Numbered from the stretch's first letter, positions 8,333 to 16,409 are shown. The stretch is 26,308 bases of DNA from Sulfurimonas sp. (GCA_027011725.1 JALUZQ010000138.1:1-26308), one strand, 5' to 3'. Translations and numbers: made by a program. Notes: generated by a model not told the origin, from the sequence alone.

Positions 8333-8340
8333 AAGCCTCT
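8323..8340. terminator. Short hairpin at the convergent exonuclease/FecR junction
   Basis: AGAGGC and GCCTCT form a perfect 6-bp stem around a 6-base loop that includes the exonuclease stop codon. The 9-bp gap between two converging genes makes a bidirectional terminator plausible. Neither side has a good T-tract, so the call is weak. Confidence 0.35.
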
Positions 8341-8341
8341 G

Positions 8342-8764
8342 CTATTTCACACGTACCGCAAATTTCGTACCGCGTATAGCTACGATACCTTGGGGTGTTC
8401 GCATTTCAAAATCTTCGGGAGCAAGTGCTCCTATTTTTCCTGATTCAAAGATGAGGCTTCCCTTTTTCAAAAAGAGATTAAACGCAAAACTCTTCTCCTC
8501 GGGTTTAAATACAAATCTTTGCAAATTCAAGATACTGTTCTCTCCTAGATTAAGTACAGAATTATCTTTAAAGATGATAACAGCAAGAGAGTTGCTTTTT
8601 GTTATGATTATCATCTTCTCATCCAACGAATCTCCCGCCTTTAGCCGTTCTACTCGTTGGTGAGTTTTAGCGAGAACCGTACCTTTTACCATCTTTACAA
8701 CAGCGATTTCACCTGCGTTTACTACAACAAAAAAGCTTACCAATAACAATACAATATACTTCAT
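8342..8764 (-). CDS. Secreted FecR-domain protein
   Basis: The 140-residue protein starts with a signal peptide (MKYIVLLLVSFFVVVNAGE) and then consists of a single FecR-like domain. Visible parts are VKGTVLAK, the LKAGDSL turn, FKDNSVLNLGENSILNL and the closing TPQGIVAIRGTKFAVRVK, which is the classical 'TP.g.vavRGT.f.v' FecR signature. There is no cytoplasmic anti-sigma segment or transmembrane helix apart from the signal peptide, so this is a periplasmic sensor or scaffold and not a FecIR-type regulator. It is the last gene of the OmpA / CHASE2-HD-GYP / FecR run, 28 bp after the CHASE2 stop, with AAGGAT upstream of its ATG. Confidence 0.85.
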   Translation of the reverse strand: MKYIVLLLVSFFVVVNAGEIAVVKMVKGTVLAKTHQRVERLKAGDSLDEKMIIITKSNSLAVIIFKDNSVLNLGENSILNLQRFVFKPEEKSFAFNLFLKKGSLIFESGKIGALAPEDFEMRTPQGIVAIRGTKFAVRVK

Positions 8765-8792
8765 CTACAATCCTTCTCTTTCAAATTTTCTT

Positions 8793-10730
8793 TTACATAC
8801 CCGTTTCATCATGGTATCGCTCTGCGATCTCTCTAAACTCTTCTTTTATCTCAAAAAAAGCATCTACTAACAAGGGATCAAAATGAGTACCTCTGCCCGC
8901 TTTCATTACCTCATATGTTTTTGCATAGGAGAACTCCTCTTTATATACTCTACGATTTACAAGGGCATCATATACATCGGCTATTGCCATAAAACGCCCT
9001 TCAAGAGGAATCTCTTCGCCTTCAAGTCCTTCAGGATACCCACTGCCATCCCATTTCTCGTGATGTGTATAAGCAATATTGATTGCCATGTTAAAGAACT
9101 CATTCTCCTCATAACTCTTCATTGCATTGGTAATAATATGACGTCCAAGATCGGGATGTGTTTTCATGACCTCATATTCCATAAAGGTCAGTTTGCCCGG
9201 TTTTTTAAGAACTGAGTCCGGAATCCCGACCTTTCCAATATCATGCAACGGTGCCGTTTTATACATCATCTCTATGACCATAGGAGAGAGCTTTTTATGG
9301 TACGGATGATGCGGCTGCTTGTAAATATGCTCTGCTAAAGCCCGTACATATTTTTTCGTACGCAAAATATGTGCACCCGTCTCAATATCATGCACCTCAG
9401 CCACATGCACCATACTATCGAGCAGTGCAGAGTGCGAACGGTTCAACTCTTCGACATAGAGCCTTTTTCTATAACTGTCTATGATAAAAAAGGCAATACT
9501 GATAAGCGTAAAGTTTATAAGTAAAAGCAGATAAAAATACCCCGCTGATATATATACTCCTTTTTGTAACATATATATCGTCATAAAACAATAGGCACTC
9601 AAGCCCAAAAGCAAAAAGACGATCATTGTGATGTCTCTGCCCTTTATGAGTAAAAAGAGTAAAGAGAGCGTAAAGATAATGGAAAAAAGTGTTGCTATGA
9701 CTCTGTAGTGTTGCGGCTGTATTATCACTTGATTATACAGCAGGTTGTCTATCATCGTCATATGTATTTGCGCACCGCTTATTTTTCGTCCACTAGGAAC
9801 GATGAGCTGGTCGTGCAGACCAATGGCCGTAGAGCCGACGATGACTATTTTTCCCTGCAGCATATTTTTATCTATTCTACCTTGAAGCAGATCAACAGCA
9901 GAGACCTTTTTATACCACTTTTGTGGATAAAAGGTGAGTAAAAAGCTACTATCTCTGTCCAAATATGCCTTATGGTCAAGAAACAGCAGTTCTTCACCTT
10001 TTAGGTGCAGTGTCGGGTCTATCTCTTTGAGCAGTGCCAATGAAAAAGAGGGTATTGCTATATCTTTATATGCCTTTAAGAGTGCCATACGCCGCAACAC
10101 ACCGTCTGAATCTTGTGATGCATTAATAAAGCCATAACTTTGTGCACTTTTTTGCAACAAAGGTGTGTTACACATTACATAGTGAAAATTTTTTAACTCC
10201 AGATCTCCCGCTTCAAAAGAGCTCTCTAAAATACACTCTTGTACGGCAAATTTTTCATTGCTCAAATAGAGTCCAAGCACACTCTGTGTCTGAGCAATAG
10301 CGTCGGCGAATATTTTGTCATTATCTTGTAAATCGTTGGGTACATTGAGGGTATGTGTAAGATGAAAGTAGCGCTTGTAAAACTCTTCTATGAGTATCGG
10401 CGAAGTTCTGTCTTTTTCAGAAAAAAGAATATCAAGTCCAACCACAGCGGGGTTAGCGGCTTGAAGTTGCCTCAGCAGATCAGCCAAGAGTATTCTTGAC
10501 CACGGCCACTGTCCAAGAGCCTTCAAGCTCTTCTCGTCTATATCAACAAGTATGGAGTAGGAACTCCCTTTTTTTTCTTTATGCAGATCTACATGATTTG
10601 TTATCATATCATAGACCTTATAGTCGAACTCTTTGATGAACCCGCTCTTACTAATGAGAATATGACTCAGTACAACAAGGAGTGCTACAACAATATAAAT
10701 GAAAGCAATGCGTCTTTTTATTGTATTAAT
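8793..10730 (-). CDS. CHASE2 sensor with HD-GYP c-di-GMP phosphodiesterase output
   Basis: This is a membrane receptor. An N-terminal helix (RRIAFIYIVVALLVVLSHI) leads to a periplasmic CHASE2 domain (SILVDIDEKSLKALGQWPWSR … VVGLDILFSE). Three transmembrane helices (VIATLFSIIFTLSLLFLL, IVFLLLGLSAYCFMTIY, FYLLLLINFTLISIAFFI) follow, then a cytoplasmic HD-GYP domain with HDIGKVGIPD and GSGYPEGL. HD-GYP domains hydrolyse cyclic di-GMP. The first ATG (10607) would drop the N-terminal helix and disrupt CHASE2 topology. The frame is open back to a TAA at 10745 with no ATG, GTG or TTG in between. An ATT at 10728-10730, 8 nt after AGAAGG, fits as a start and gives 645 residues. AAGG also lies 8 nt before the 10607 ATG, so the shorter form (604 residues) remains possible. 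The start overlaps the 3' end of the OmpA-like gene. Confidence 0.88.
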   Translation of the reverse strand: MNTIKRRIAFIYIVVALLVVLSHILISKSGFIKEFDYKVYDMITNHVDLHKEKKGSSYSILVDIDEKSLKALGQWPWSRILLADLLRQLQAANPAVVGLDILFSEKDRTSPILIEEFYKRYFHLTHTLNVPNDLQDNDKIFADAIAQTQSVLGLYLSNEKFAVQECILESSFEAGDLELKNFHYVMCNTPLLQKSAQSYGFINASQDSDGVLRRMALLKAYKDIAIPSFSLALLKEIDPTLHLKGEELLFLDHKAYLDRDSSFLLTFYPQKWYKKVSAVDLLQGRIDKNMLQGKIVIVGSTAIGLHDQLIVPSGRKISGAQIHMTMIDNLLYNQVIIQPQHYRVIATLFSIIFTLSLLFLLIKGRDITMIVFLLLGLSAYCFMTIYMLQKGVYISAGYFYLLLLINFTLISIAFFIIDSYRKRLYVEELNRSHSALLDSMVHVAEVHDIETGAHILRTKKYVRALAEHIYKQPHHPYHKKLSPMVIEMMYKTAPLHDIGKVGIPDSVLKKPGKLTFMEYEVMKTHPDLGRHIITNAMKSYEENEFFNMAINIAYTHHEKWDGSGYPEGLEGEEIPLEGRFMAIADVYDALVNRRVYKEEFSYAKTYEVMKAGRGTHFDPLLVDAFFEIKEEFREIAERYHDETGM

Positions 10731-11728
10731 ACGACCACCCTTCTGTTACGCGCCTCTCGTGTCTCATCGGGAGTAGGCACGGCGAGATTGAGTTCAGAAT
10801 CTGAGGAGAGATCTATCTTCAAATAATCGACATTTGCATTTTTAATATAGTTGGCAATCTTTTGGGCACGTTTGAGACCAAGTATTTTATTATGTTCTAC
10901 TGTATCTATTGTATCTGTGTGCCCTGTGATGTTTATGTACGGCTTGGGCAATGAGGAGAGCGTTTGAAGCATTCTATGCAGCTCTTGCTTTGATGCTTGT
11001 GTCAGATCAAGATTATTAAAATAAAAGACAAAACGATACTGTTTTTGGTTTGAAGTCTGCAAAATATCGCCCGTAATAGCTTGCAGTTCTGCTTTACTCA
11101 CCTTCTTTGGTGGAGAAATACTTGCATCTGAACCAATACTGACACCAACGAGCGGCTTGTCTATAAGCACAGAACCTTTTGGTGTTTTTACTATGATAGC
11201 CGTATGTTTTTTACGCCCATCGAGCAAAACAACCTCAGTAGAGAGCATACAGCCCTGCGCATTAACAGGCATATCGGCCGGAGTGTTTGGGCATTTATCG
11301 ACTGCGTTTACTACACCATCGCCATCAATGTCATTATTTATGCGGTTTTGGAGTGTGAGTAGTATCACAACATGGCGGCTTATGCTACAATCCGATGCAC
11401 CGCCTTTTTGTCTGTAGTAGCGCAGCGAAATATTTTTAGGAGTAATTCCCCCATCCATCAAAGCATCTTCAACAAGTGAAGCGTATTTTTCGTAGTTCTC
11501 GCCGCAACTTGTATCGCCTATGACCTCTACTTTATAATTTGCATAGGGAATTATCGCTTTTTTTATTTGCTCAATACTAGGTTCAACTTGGGCTTCATAA
11601 CTTGCATTACTCTGGTTTTCTTGAAAAACAATATCTGCTATTTTTAGAACTTCTGCACCAAAAAGGGACGTAAAAAAAGCACTAAAGAGTATAAAAATAA
11701 TTAAAAATCTTTTTTGCATTATAAACAT
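10718..11728 (-). CDS. OmpA-family protein with thrombospondin type-3 calcium repeat
   Basis: The order is signal peptide (MQKRFLIIFILFSAFFTSLFG, starting at the second ATG, 11719), then ~100 residues of unassigned sequence. A thrombospondin-3-type calcium-binding repeat follows (DIDGDGVVNAVDKCPNTPAD), then a short beta segment, then a C-terminal OmpA peptidoglycan-binding domain (FYFNNLDL, INITGHTDTID, LGLKRAQKIANYI, ETREARNRRVVV). It should sit in the outer membrane or periplasm, holding the peptidoglycan. The absence of an N-terminal barrel means it is not a porin. It overlaps the CHASE2 gene, implying the two work together in envelope sensing. A TATAAT box ends only 6 nt from the first ATG, so the transcript would be leaderless or start just before 11719. 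Confidence 0.88.
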   Translation of the reverse strand: MFIMQKRFLIIFILFSAFFTSLFGAEVLKIADIVFQENQSNASYEAQVEPSIEQIKKAIIPYANYKVEVIGDTSCGENYEKYASLVEDALMDGGITPKNISLRYYRQKGGASDCSISRHVVILLTLQNRINNDIDGDGVVNAVDKCPNTPADMPVNAQGCMLSTEVVLLDGRKKHTAIIVKTPKGSVLIDKPLVGVSIGSDASISPPKKVSKAELQAITGDILQTSNQKQYRFVFYFNNLDLTQASKQELHRMLQTLSSLPKPYINITGHTDTIDTVEHNKILGLKRAQKIANYIKNANVDYLKIDLSSDSELNLAVPTPDETREARNRRVVVLIQ

Positions 11729-11733
11729 GCCCG

Positions 11734-11739
11734 ATTATA
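11734..11739 (-). promoter_or_regulatory. TATAAT -10 box of the OmpA/CHASE2/FecR unit
   Basis: A perfect TATAAT on the minus strand predicts transcription starting at about 11727. That falls within the first ATG (11726-11728) and 8 nt before the second ATG (11717-11719). No Shine-Dalgarno sequence exists upstream of either ATG. This would give the envelope-sensing genes their own promoter, separate from the upstream antiporter gene. Confidence 0.55.
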
Positions 11740-11763
11740 ATATCTTTTAACTTAAACTTAGAC

Positions 11764-13137
11764 TTAAAAAATACTCACAACCATAAAAAAGATCAAAGCT
11801 ACAGCTCCACTCAAAAGAGCATAGGGCAGCTGCGTTTGAACATGCTCGATCACATCACACTCACTTGCCAATGAAGAGATAATGGTCGTATCGGAGATAG
11901 GGGAGCAGTGATCCCCAAAGACACCTCCGCTTATGACCGCGCCTATTGCCAACGTGACATCTCCTCCCAAAGTAGCTGCCAAAGGTGCAGCAATGGGAAT
12001 CATAATACTAAAAGTACCCCATGAAGTACCCGTAGAAAAAGAGATGATGGAGCTGAGTAAAAAAATCAGTGCAGCCAAAAAGATGACGGAGAGATTTTCT
12101 CCAGCAAGGCTTGCAAGATACTCTCCAGTTTTGAGCTCATTTGTCACTTTTCCAATAGCAAAGGCAAAGAGCAAAATAAGAGCGATGGGAAAGAGCTTCT
12201 TTGCTCCTTTAAACGCAGCGACAGTGTACATTTTTGTACTTATGCGTTTTGTAGGGATATAGAGTACGAACATAAACGCAAGTGTTGTGAGCATTGTATA
12301 AAAAATGGCACTTGAACCACTCCCTTTTAAGATGTTGCCATCTCCACTCATATAGAGAAAGAAAAAGACGGAAAATATCATCACAATAATAGGTAGAAGC
12401 ATAAAAAGAGGAGTCATATTCGTACTTTTTGCTCTGTTTTGCTGCGTTTGAGGCACTGCTTTTGCCTGCTTCATAGGACCTATGTTAATGTCAAACCAGA
12501 TTGCCAAAAATGTTACAACTAAAGCACTCATCGCATAAAAGTTGTACATCACTGCGTTTAGTAAAATAGTAATACCCTCTCCTTGAATACTCCCCTGCTC
12601 TATCTGCGTAGCAATAAGCCCTAAAAGGAGTGCACCCCAGCCGTTTAGCACTATAAGCGAGCTAATAGGAGCCGAAGTTGAGTCGCATACAAACGCAAGC
12701 TTGGCATGAGAGACACCGTACTTGTCACACAGTGGTCTCCCAACCGCCCCGGCGATGAGGGAGGTAATGGAGGACTCGATAAATATCACAACGCCGATGA
12801 TATAACTCAAAAGCAGAGCTGAGCGTCCTGAATGCACAAGAGAAGTCTTATGACTCATATACTCCACAAACCCTTCTATAGCACCACTTCTTTGCAATAA
12901 CTCCATAACACTGCCTACAAGTATGGCAAAGGCGAGTGTTTTGAGAATCCAAGACTCACTCAGGAGTTCAAGAAAAAGTGCATAAGTAGCACTTAGCGTA
13001 GTAAAAAGTGCAAAATCATTGAGAATGAAGAGACCTAAAAGCACTCCTCCAAAAAGAGAGAGGAGAATGTTTTTAGAATAAAGTGCCAAAAGTATGGCAA
13101 GCAAGGAGGGAAAGATAGATAAAACAGAGAGTTCTAT
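11764..13137 (-). CDS. Na+/H+ antiporter, NhaC family
   Basis: This is a polytopic inner-membrane antiporter of the NhaC/COG1757 type. Diagnostic segments are IGVVIFIESSITSLIAGAVG, the FVCDSTSAPISSLIVLNGWG region, the SFSTGTSWGTFSIMIPIA stretch, and GGVFGDHCSPISDTTIIS near the C-terminus. The canonical start would be a TTG at 13104, but it has no ribosome site and cuts into the first helix. The frame stays open upstream, and an ATA at 13135-13137 gives the natural N-terminus (M)ELSVLSIFPSLLAILLALY. That ATA lies 5 nt after a perfect AGGAG (13143-13147) that overlaps the stop of the GNAT gene. Length is 457 residues with the ATA start, 446 with TTG. Translation is probably coupled to the upstream gene. 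Confidence 0.88.
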   Translation of the reverse strand: MELSVLSIFPSLLAILLALYSKNILLSLFGGVLLGLFILNDFALFTTLSATYALFLELLSESWILKTLAFAILVGSVMELLQRSGAIEGFVEYMSHKTSLVHSGRSALLLSYIIGVVIFIESSITSLIAGAVGRPLCDKYGVSHAKLAFVCDSTSAPISSLIVLNGWGALLLGLIATQIEQGSIQGEGITILLNAVMYNFYAMSALVVTFLAIWFDINIGPMKQAKAVPQTQQNRAKSTNMTPLFMLLPIIVMIFSVFFFLYMSGDGNILKGSGSSAIFYTMLTTLAFMFVLYIPTKRISTKMYTVAAFKGAKKLFPIALILLFAFAIGKVTNELKTGEYLASLAGENLSVIFLAALIFLLSSIISFSTGTSWGTFSIMIPIAAPLAATLGGDVTLAIGAVISGGVFGDHCSPISDTTIISSLASECDVIEHVQTQLPYALLSGAVALIFFMVVSIF

Positions 13138-13145
13138 ATGAACTC

Positions 13146-13781
13146 CTAAAACTCTATGGACATAAGCATAAGGCCAGGGCGTCCAAAGATCTCTTTGTAC
13201 CCTTCACACTCTATTTCAGCTTTTTTCACAAATCCGAGTTTCTTGTAAAAGAGTTCCGCTTCAAGAGAACCGATCTCTATGATGGTCTGCGCAACACGAT
13301 ACCCTTTGAGTCTTGCAGTAAGTAAGCTCTTTTGCATCAGTGCTTTTAAAATACCCACATCAATGAAGCCTTCAACCTCTTCAAGGAAGTCAAACATCAA
13401 TGTACTTTTATTTTGCTCAAAACCACAGCTATAGTAGACATCAAGCGTCTCTTCCACATCTTTTGTGCAGCCTATCTCTTCAAGTGCTTTAATAAACATC
13501 TCTTTTGTAGATATGCGAGGTTCATAGCTGCAGAGCGTACCTACTCTGTCCCCGTCTATCTCTGCTACAAGAAAGTTCTTATAGTTACAATGACTCTTCG
13601 CTTCTGTAGTTGTAAGCAGGGCAAGCTTTTTGAGAATCTCGGCATCTTCTTCATCACTAAAGAGCAGATCGAAAAGACCACCCTTTTTTCCTGCACGAGA
13701 ACTTTGTAAAATCATTTCAGCCAAAAATGAAGCATCATCTGCTGTCGCCTGTCGTATTTTAATACCCATAATTTTATCCAT
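13146..13781 (-). CDS. GNAT-family N-acetyltransferase
   Basis: The protein has 211 residues with the GNAT layout: IKIRQATADDASFLAEMIL at the N-terminus (beta 1, alpha 1), NFLVAEIDGDRVGTLC (central strands), RVAQTIIEIGSLEAELFYKKLGF (helix alpha 4 and the strand before it), and EIFGRPGLMLM at the end. The acetyl-CoA pyrophosphate loop is degenerate (LLTARLKGYR), so the family is fairly clear but the substrate is not. The first ATG (13781) and the ATG four codons later (MGIKIRQ) are both plausible; neither has a strong ribosome site. It is divergent from the L,D-transpeptidase gene, and its stop overlaps the ribosome site of the NhaC gene. Confidence 0.75.
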   Translation of the reverse strand: MDKIMGIKIRQATADDASFLAEMILQSSRAGKKGGLFDLLFSDEEDAEILKKLALLTTTEAKSHCNYKNFLVAEIDGDRVGTLCSYEPRISTKEMFIKALEEIGCTKDVEETLDVYYSCGFEQNKSTLMFDFLEEVEGFIDVGILKALMQKSLLTARLKGYRVAQTIIEIGSLEAELFYKKLGFVKKAEIECEGYKEIFGRPGLMLMSIEF

Positions 13782-13838
13782 ACTTTAAATTTTATATGTA
13801 TATCTTGACTTCATATGTTAGTAATAGTACCATACTTT

Positions 13839-14540
13839 ATGATAAAAAGTTTCTTAATCCTTATAAGTTTTACAAATTTACTCTTTAGTGCACAACAAAT
13901 CATATTGGTTGTGGCAAATGATATGAACAGTTCTCAAGCAAAACTCGAATGTTTTGAAGATGGGCATAAACTGTTTGACACCATAAATGTCAATCTTGGT
14001 TTTAATGGCTTGGCATGGGGGCTGGGTGCAGTTGAAATGCCAAAGAAAACCACAGCAGGACTCATGAAAAAAGAGGGAGATAAAAGAGCACCTGCGGGTA
14101 TCTTTTCACTTACAGAGGCTTTTGGATACTCACAAAGAAGTGATACAAAACTCCCCTACCTCCATGCTACAAAATCACTCATCTGTGTTGATGATGTCAA
14201 CGCAGCGAACTATAACAAAATAGTGACGGTACAAGGCAATGAAAAGAGTTTTGAGTATATGAAACGCAGTGACGAGTTATATAAGTATGGTGTCGTTGTG
14301 GGACATAATATGCAGGCAAAACGAGGATACGGTTCGTGTATATTTTTACACATTCAAAGAGATGAGAAGAGTCCGACTTTGGGATGTACGTCAATGAAAG
14401 AGAGTGATATAAAAAAGATAGTCCAGTGGCTTGATAAAGATAAAAATCCTATTCTTATACAAATACCAAAGCAAGAGGCCAAAGAGGTACTTAAACGCTA
14501 CCCCTCACTCAAAGCCTCAACGCTGTTAAAAGAGGATTAA
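13839..14540 (+). CDS. L,D-transpeptidase (YkuD family)
   Basis: This exported murein cross-linking or murein-remodelling enzyme has a catalytic cysteine. The ATG at 13839 gives a signal peptide MIKSFLILISFTNLLFSAQQ. A longer in-frame start at 13815 is also possible; neither has a ribosome site. The YkuD core includes RAPAGIFSLTEAFG and VVGHNM, and the active-site block FLHIQRDEKSPTLGCTSM contains His and, twelve residues later, the nucleophilic Cys in GCTS. The family makes meso-DAP 3→3 cross-links or attaches proteins to murein, or in Helicobacter/Campylobacter relatives trims it. A TTGACT at 13805-13810 suggests a promoter close to the start. The stop TAA shares two bases with the convergent argS stop. 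Confidence 0.86.
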   Translation: MIKSFLILISFTNLLFSAQQIILVVANDMNSSQAKLECFEDGHKLFDTINVNLGFNGLAWGLGAVEMPKKTTAGLMKKEGDKRAPAGIFSLTEAFGYSQRSDTKLPYLHATKSLICVDDVNAANYNKIVTVQGNEKSFEYMKRSDELYKYGVVVGHNMQAKRGYGSCIFLHIQRDEKSPTLGCTSMKESDIKKIVQWLDKDKNPILIQIPKQEAKEVLKRYPSLKASTLLKED

Positions 14541-14551
14541 TCCTCCTCTTT
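14529..14551. terminator. Hairpin at the convergent L,D-transpeptidase/argS junction
   Basis: AAAGAGGA (14529-14536) and TCCTCTTT (14544-14551) form an 8-bp stem around a 7-base loop. The two genes' stop codons interlock as TTAA inside it. On the minus strand the stem is followed by more T residues (TTTTAAC). It is a plausible bidirectional terminator, with a weak T-tract on the plus side. Confidence 0.5.
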
Positions 14552-16144
14552 CACCATCTTGTCTTTTGCTTCAATACCCATAAGCGCAAGCCCTGTTTTA
14601 AGGCTGAGTGCCACAACAAGCATCACTTTAAGGAGCTTTGCTTCATCTTCTGTACCAATCATACGGACATCATAGTAGAACTTATGCAGTGAAGCTGCGA
14701 GTGACTTCAGATATTCCGGTAGTTTTTGAATCTGACGAGAGTTAAAGGCATCTTCAACAACTTCAGGCAGCAGCATTGCATCAAAAAGGAGTGTATCTGC
14801 ATTTTCTCCAAGGTTTTTCAGACTCGCTGCGTTTATCTCTTCTATAGATACAGTCGCTTTAGAGAGTAGTGTCTGAATACGTGCGTGTGCATACTGAATG
14901 TAGAAAATAGGGTTTGAACTGTCTTGTTTTTTAAACTCTGAGAGGTCAAATTCTAAAGCAGTATCACTCTTTTTTGAAGCGAAGATATAACGCAGTGCAT
15001 CTGCACCAATCTCTTCGACAATATCACTCATAAGTATGACATTTCCTGCACGCTTACTCATTTTATACGGTTCGCCATCTTTTAAAAGGCTTACCATTTG
15101 AGAGAGCAATACTTCAAGTTTAGATGAGTCATATCCAAGATACTCGATCGCCGCTTTTACACGCGCAATATAACCATGATGGTCAGCACCCCAAATATTG
15201 ATGTAGTGGTCATACCCACGCTCAAACTTTTGGTTATGATAGACGATGTCACCGGCAAGATACGTAGGACGGCCATCTTCACGAACGACAACTCTGTCTT
15301 TTTCATCGCCTTTTGCCTCAGAAGCCAGCCATGTTTTGCCATCTTTTTCATAAATAGCATTCGCATCGTTTTGAGCCATTTTTTCCATAACTCTGTCCCA
15401 GTCATCATAAAGCGTTGACTCATATACAAAGGTATCAAAGTGCACATTCGTGTCGGCCAAATCTTTGACGATGATCTTCATCACTTCATCTTTTGCCCAC
15501 ATTGCAAGCTCACGTTGACGTGATTCATCATAAAATATCTCTGTACCGAACTTCTCCATAGCCTCACGAGCAAGCCCGTCAAGGTATTCACCACGGTAGT
15601 AAGACTCAGGGTATTCTACTGTCTCATCAAGTAGATTCTCTCTTGCATGGAGCTGTATGGAGAGACCAAGCAGGTCTATTTGATTTCCTGCATCGTTTAC
15701 ATAGTACTCCGCTGTGATGTCATAGCCAAGATGTTTTGCAAGACGGTAGAGTGTGTCGCCATAAATAGCACCACGTGCATGTCCTATATGCAGAGGACCT
15801 GTCGGGTTTGCACTGACAAACTCTAAAAGTATCTTTTGATTTTTTTCTTGTTTTGCAAACGCAGCAGGATTCTCAAGTGCCCATGAAGCATACTCACTTA
15901 AAAAACTCTCACTTAAACGGAAATTCAAGTACCCTTTTACAGCCTCTACACTTGAGAACTCTTCACTCTCACCAAAAGAGGAGGCAAGTTCGTCTGCAAT
16001 GACCATTGGAGATTTTCGAAGTTCTTTTGCTAAAGAAAAAGCAATAGGAGTAGCAAAGTGACCAAAAGAGCGGTCACGCGGCTTTTCTAAAACAACCTCA
16101 CGACCTAATTTCTCGCGTAATAACGCCGATACTCGTTGTTTCAA
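14537..16144 (-). CDS. argS: Arginyl-tRNA synthetase
   Basis: This is a class I aminoacyl-tRNA synthetase that charges tRNA-Arg. The 535-residue protein shows the N-terminal Arg-tRNA-synthetase domain (PRDRSFGHFATPIAFSLAKE). The HIGH motif lies in the stretch ANPTGPLHIGHARGAIYGD and the KMSKR motif in GEPYKMSKRAGNVI. The DALR anticodon-binding domain includes IQYAHARIQTLLSKA and ends LALMGIEAKDKM. The start is a TTG at 16144; an in-frame TAA two codons upstream excludes a longer protein. No ribosome site is visible, and the TTG follows the tatA stop by only 3 nt, so it is probably translated by coupling from tatA. The argS–tatA–gmk order is conserved in Campylobacterota. Confidence 0.97.
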   Translation of the reverse strand: MKQRVSALLREKLGREVVLEKPRDRSFGHFATPIAFSLAKELRKSPMVIADELASSFGESEEFSSVEAVKGYLNFRLSESFLSEYASWALENPAAFAKQEKNQKILLEFVSANPTGPLHIGHARGAIYGDTLYRLAKHLGYDITAEYYVNDAGNQIDLLGLSIQLHARENLLDETVEYPESYYRGEYLDGLAREAMEKFGTEIFYDESRQRELAMWAKDEVMKIIVKDLADTNVHFDTFVYESTLYDDWDRVMEKMAQNDANAIYEKDGKTWLASEAKGDEKDRVVVREDGRPTYLAGDIVYHNQKFERGYDHYINIWGADHHGYIARVKAAIEYLGYDSSKLEVLLSQMVSLLKDGEPYKMSKRAGNVILMSDIVEEIGADALRYIFASKKSDTALEFDLSEFKKQDSSNPIFYIQYAHARIQTLLSKATVSIEEINAASLKNLGENADTLLFDAMLLPEVVEDAFNSRQIQKLPEYLKSLAASLHKFYYDVRMIGTEDEAKLLKVMLVVALSLKTGLALMGIEAKDKMVKEED

Positions 16145-16147
16145 AGC

Positions 16148-16378
16148 TTATGCTTGTGTAGTTGTAGATTTAGGAGTCTCTGAAGATGCAGTCTCTTCAG
16201 TCGTTTCAACTTTTTTAGGAGCATCAGTTGCCACTTCATCAGCTTCTTTCATCTCTTCTTTAAAGTTTTTAATTCCCTTACCGAGCCCTTTTGCTAAATC
16301 TGGTATCTTTTTCGCACCAAAAAGCAGTACGATAATTCCAAAAATTAATAATAGTTCTGTTCCACTAGGCATTCCCAT
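16148..16378 (-). CDS. tatA: Sec-independent protein translocase subunit TatA
   Basis: This is the pore-forming subunit of the twin-arginine translocase, which exports folded proteins. The 76-residue protein has one membrane helix ([20 protein letters not shown]), the conserved [20 protein letters not shown] amphipathic helix after the hinge, and an acidic/Ser-Thr tail. AAGGAAG lies 6-7 nt before the ATG. A -10 box (TATACT, minus, 16410-16415) suggests its own promoter in the 86-bp gap after gmk. tatB and tatC are not in the window. Confidence 0.95.
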   Translation of the reverse strand: MGMPSGTELLLIFGIIVLLFGAKKIPDLAKGLGKGIKNFKEEMKEADEVATDAPKKVETTEETASSETPKSTTTQA

Positions 16379-16409
16379 AGTATCTTCCTTGTTTAAAATT
16401 AAGTGATGA

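Noticed and set aside
10707..10745. Programmed -1 frameshift joining the OmpA-like protein to CHASE2
   Set aside because: No classical slippery heptamer is present and the OmpA domain ends normally, so re-initiation at an AUU is simpler. Kept only as an alternative.
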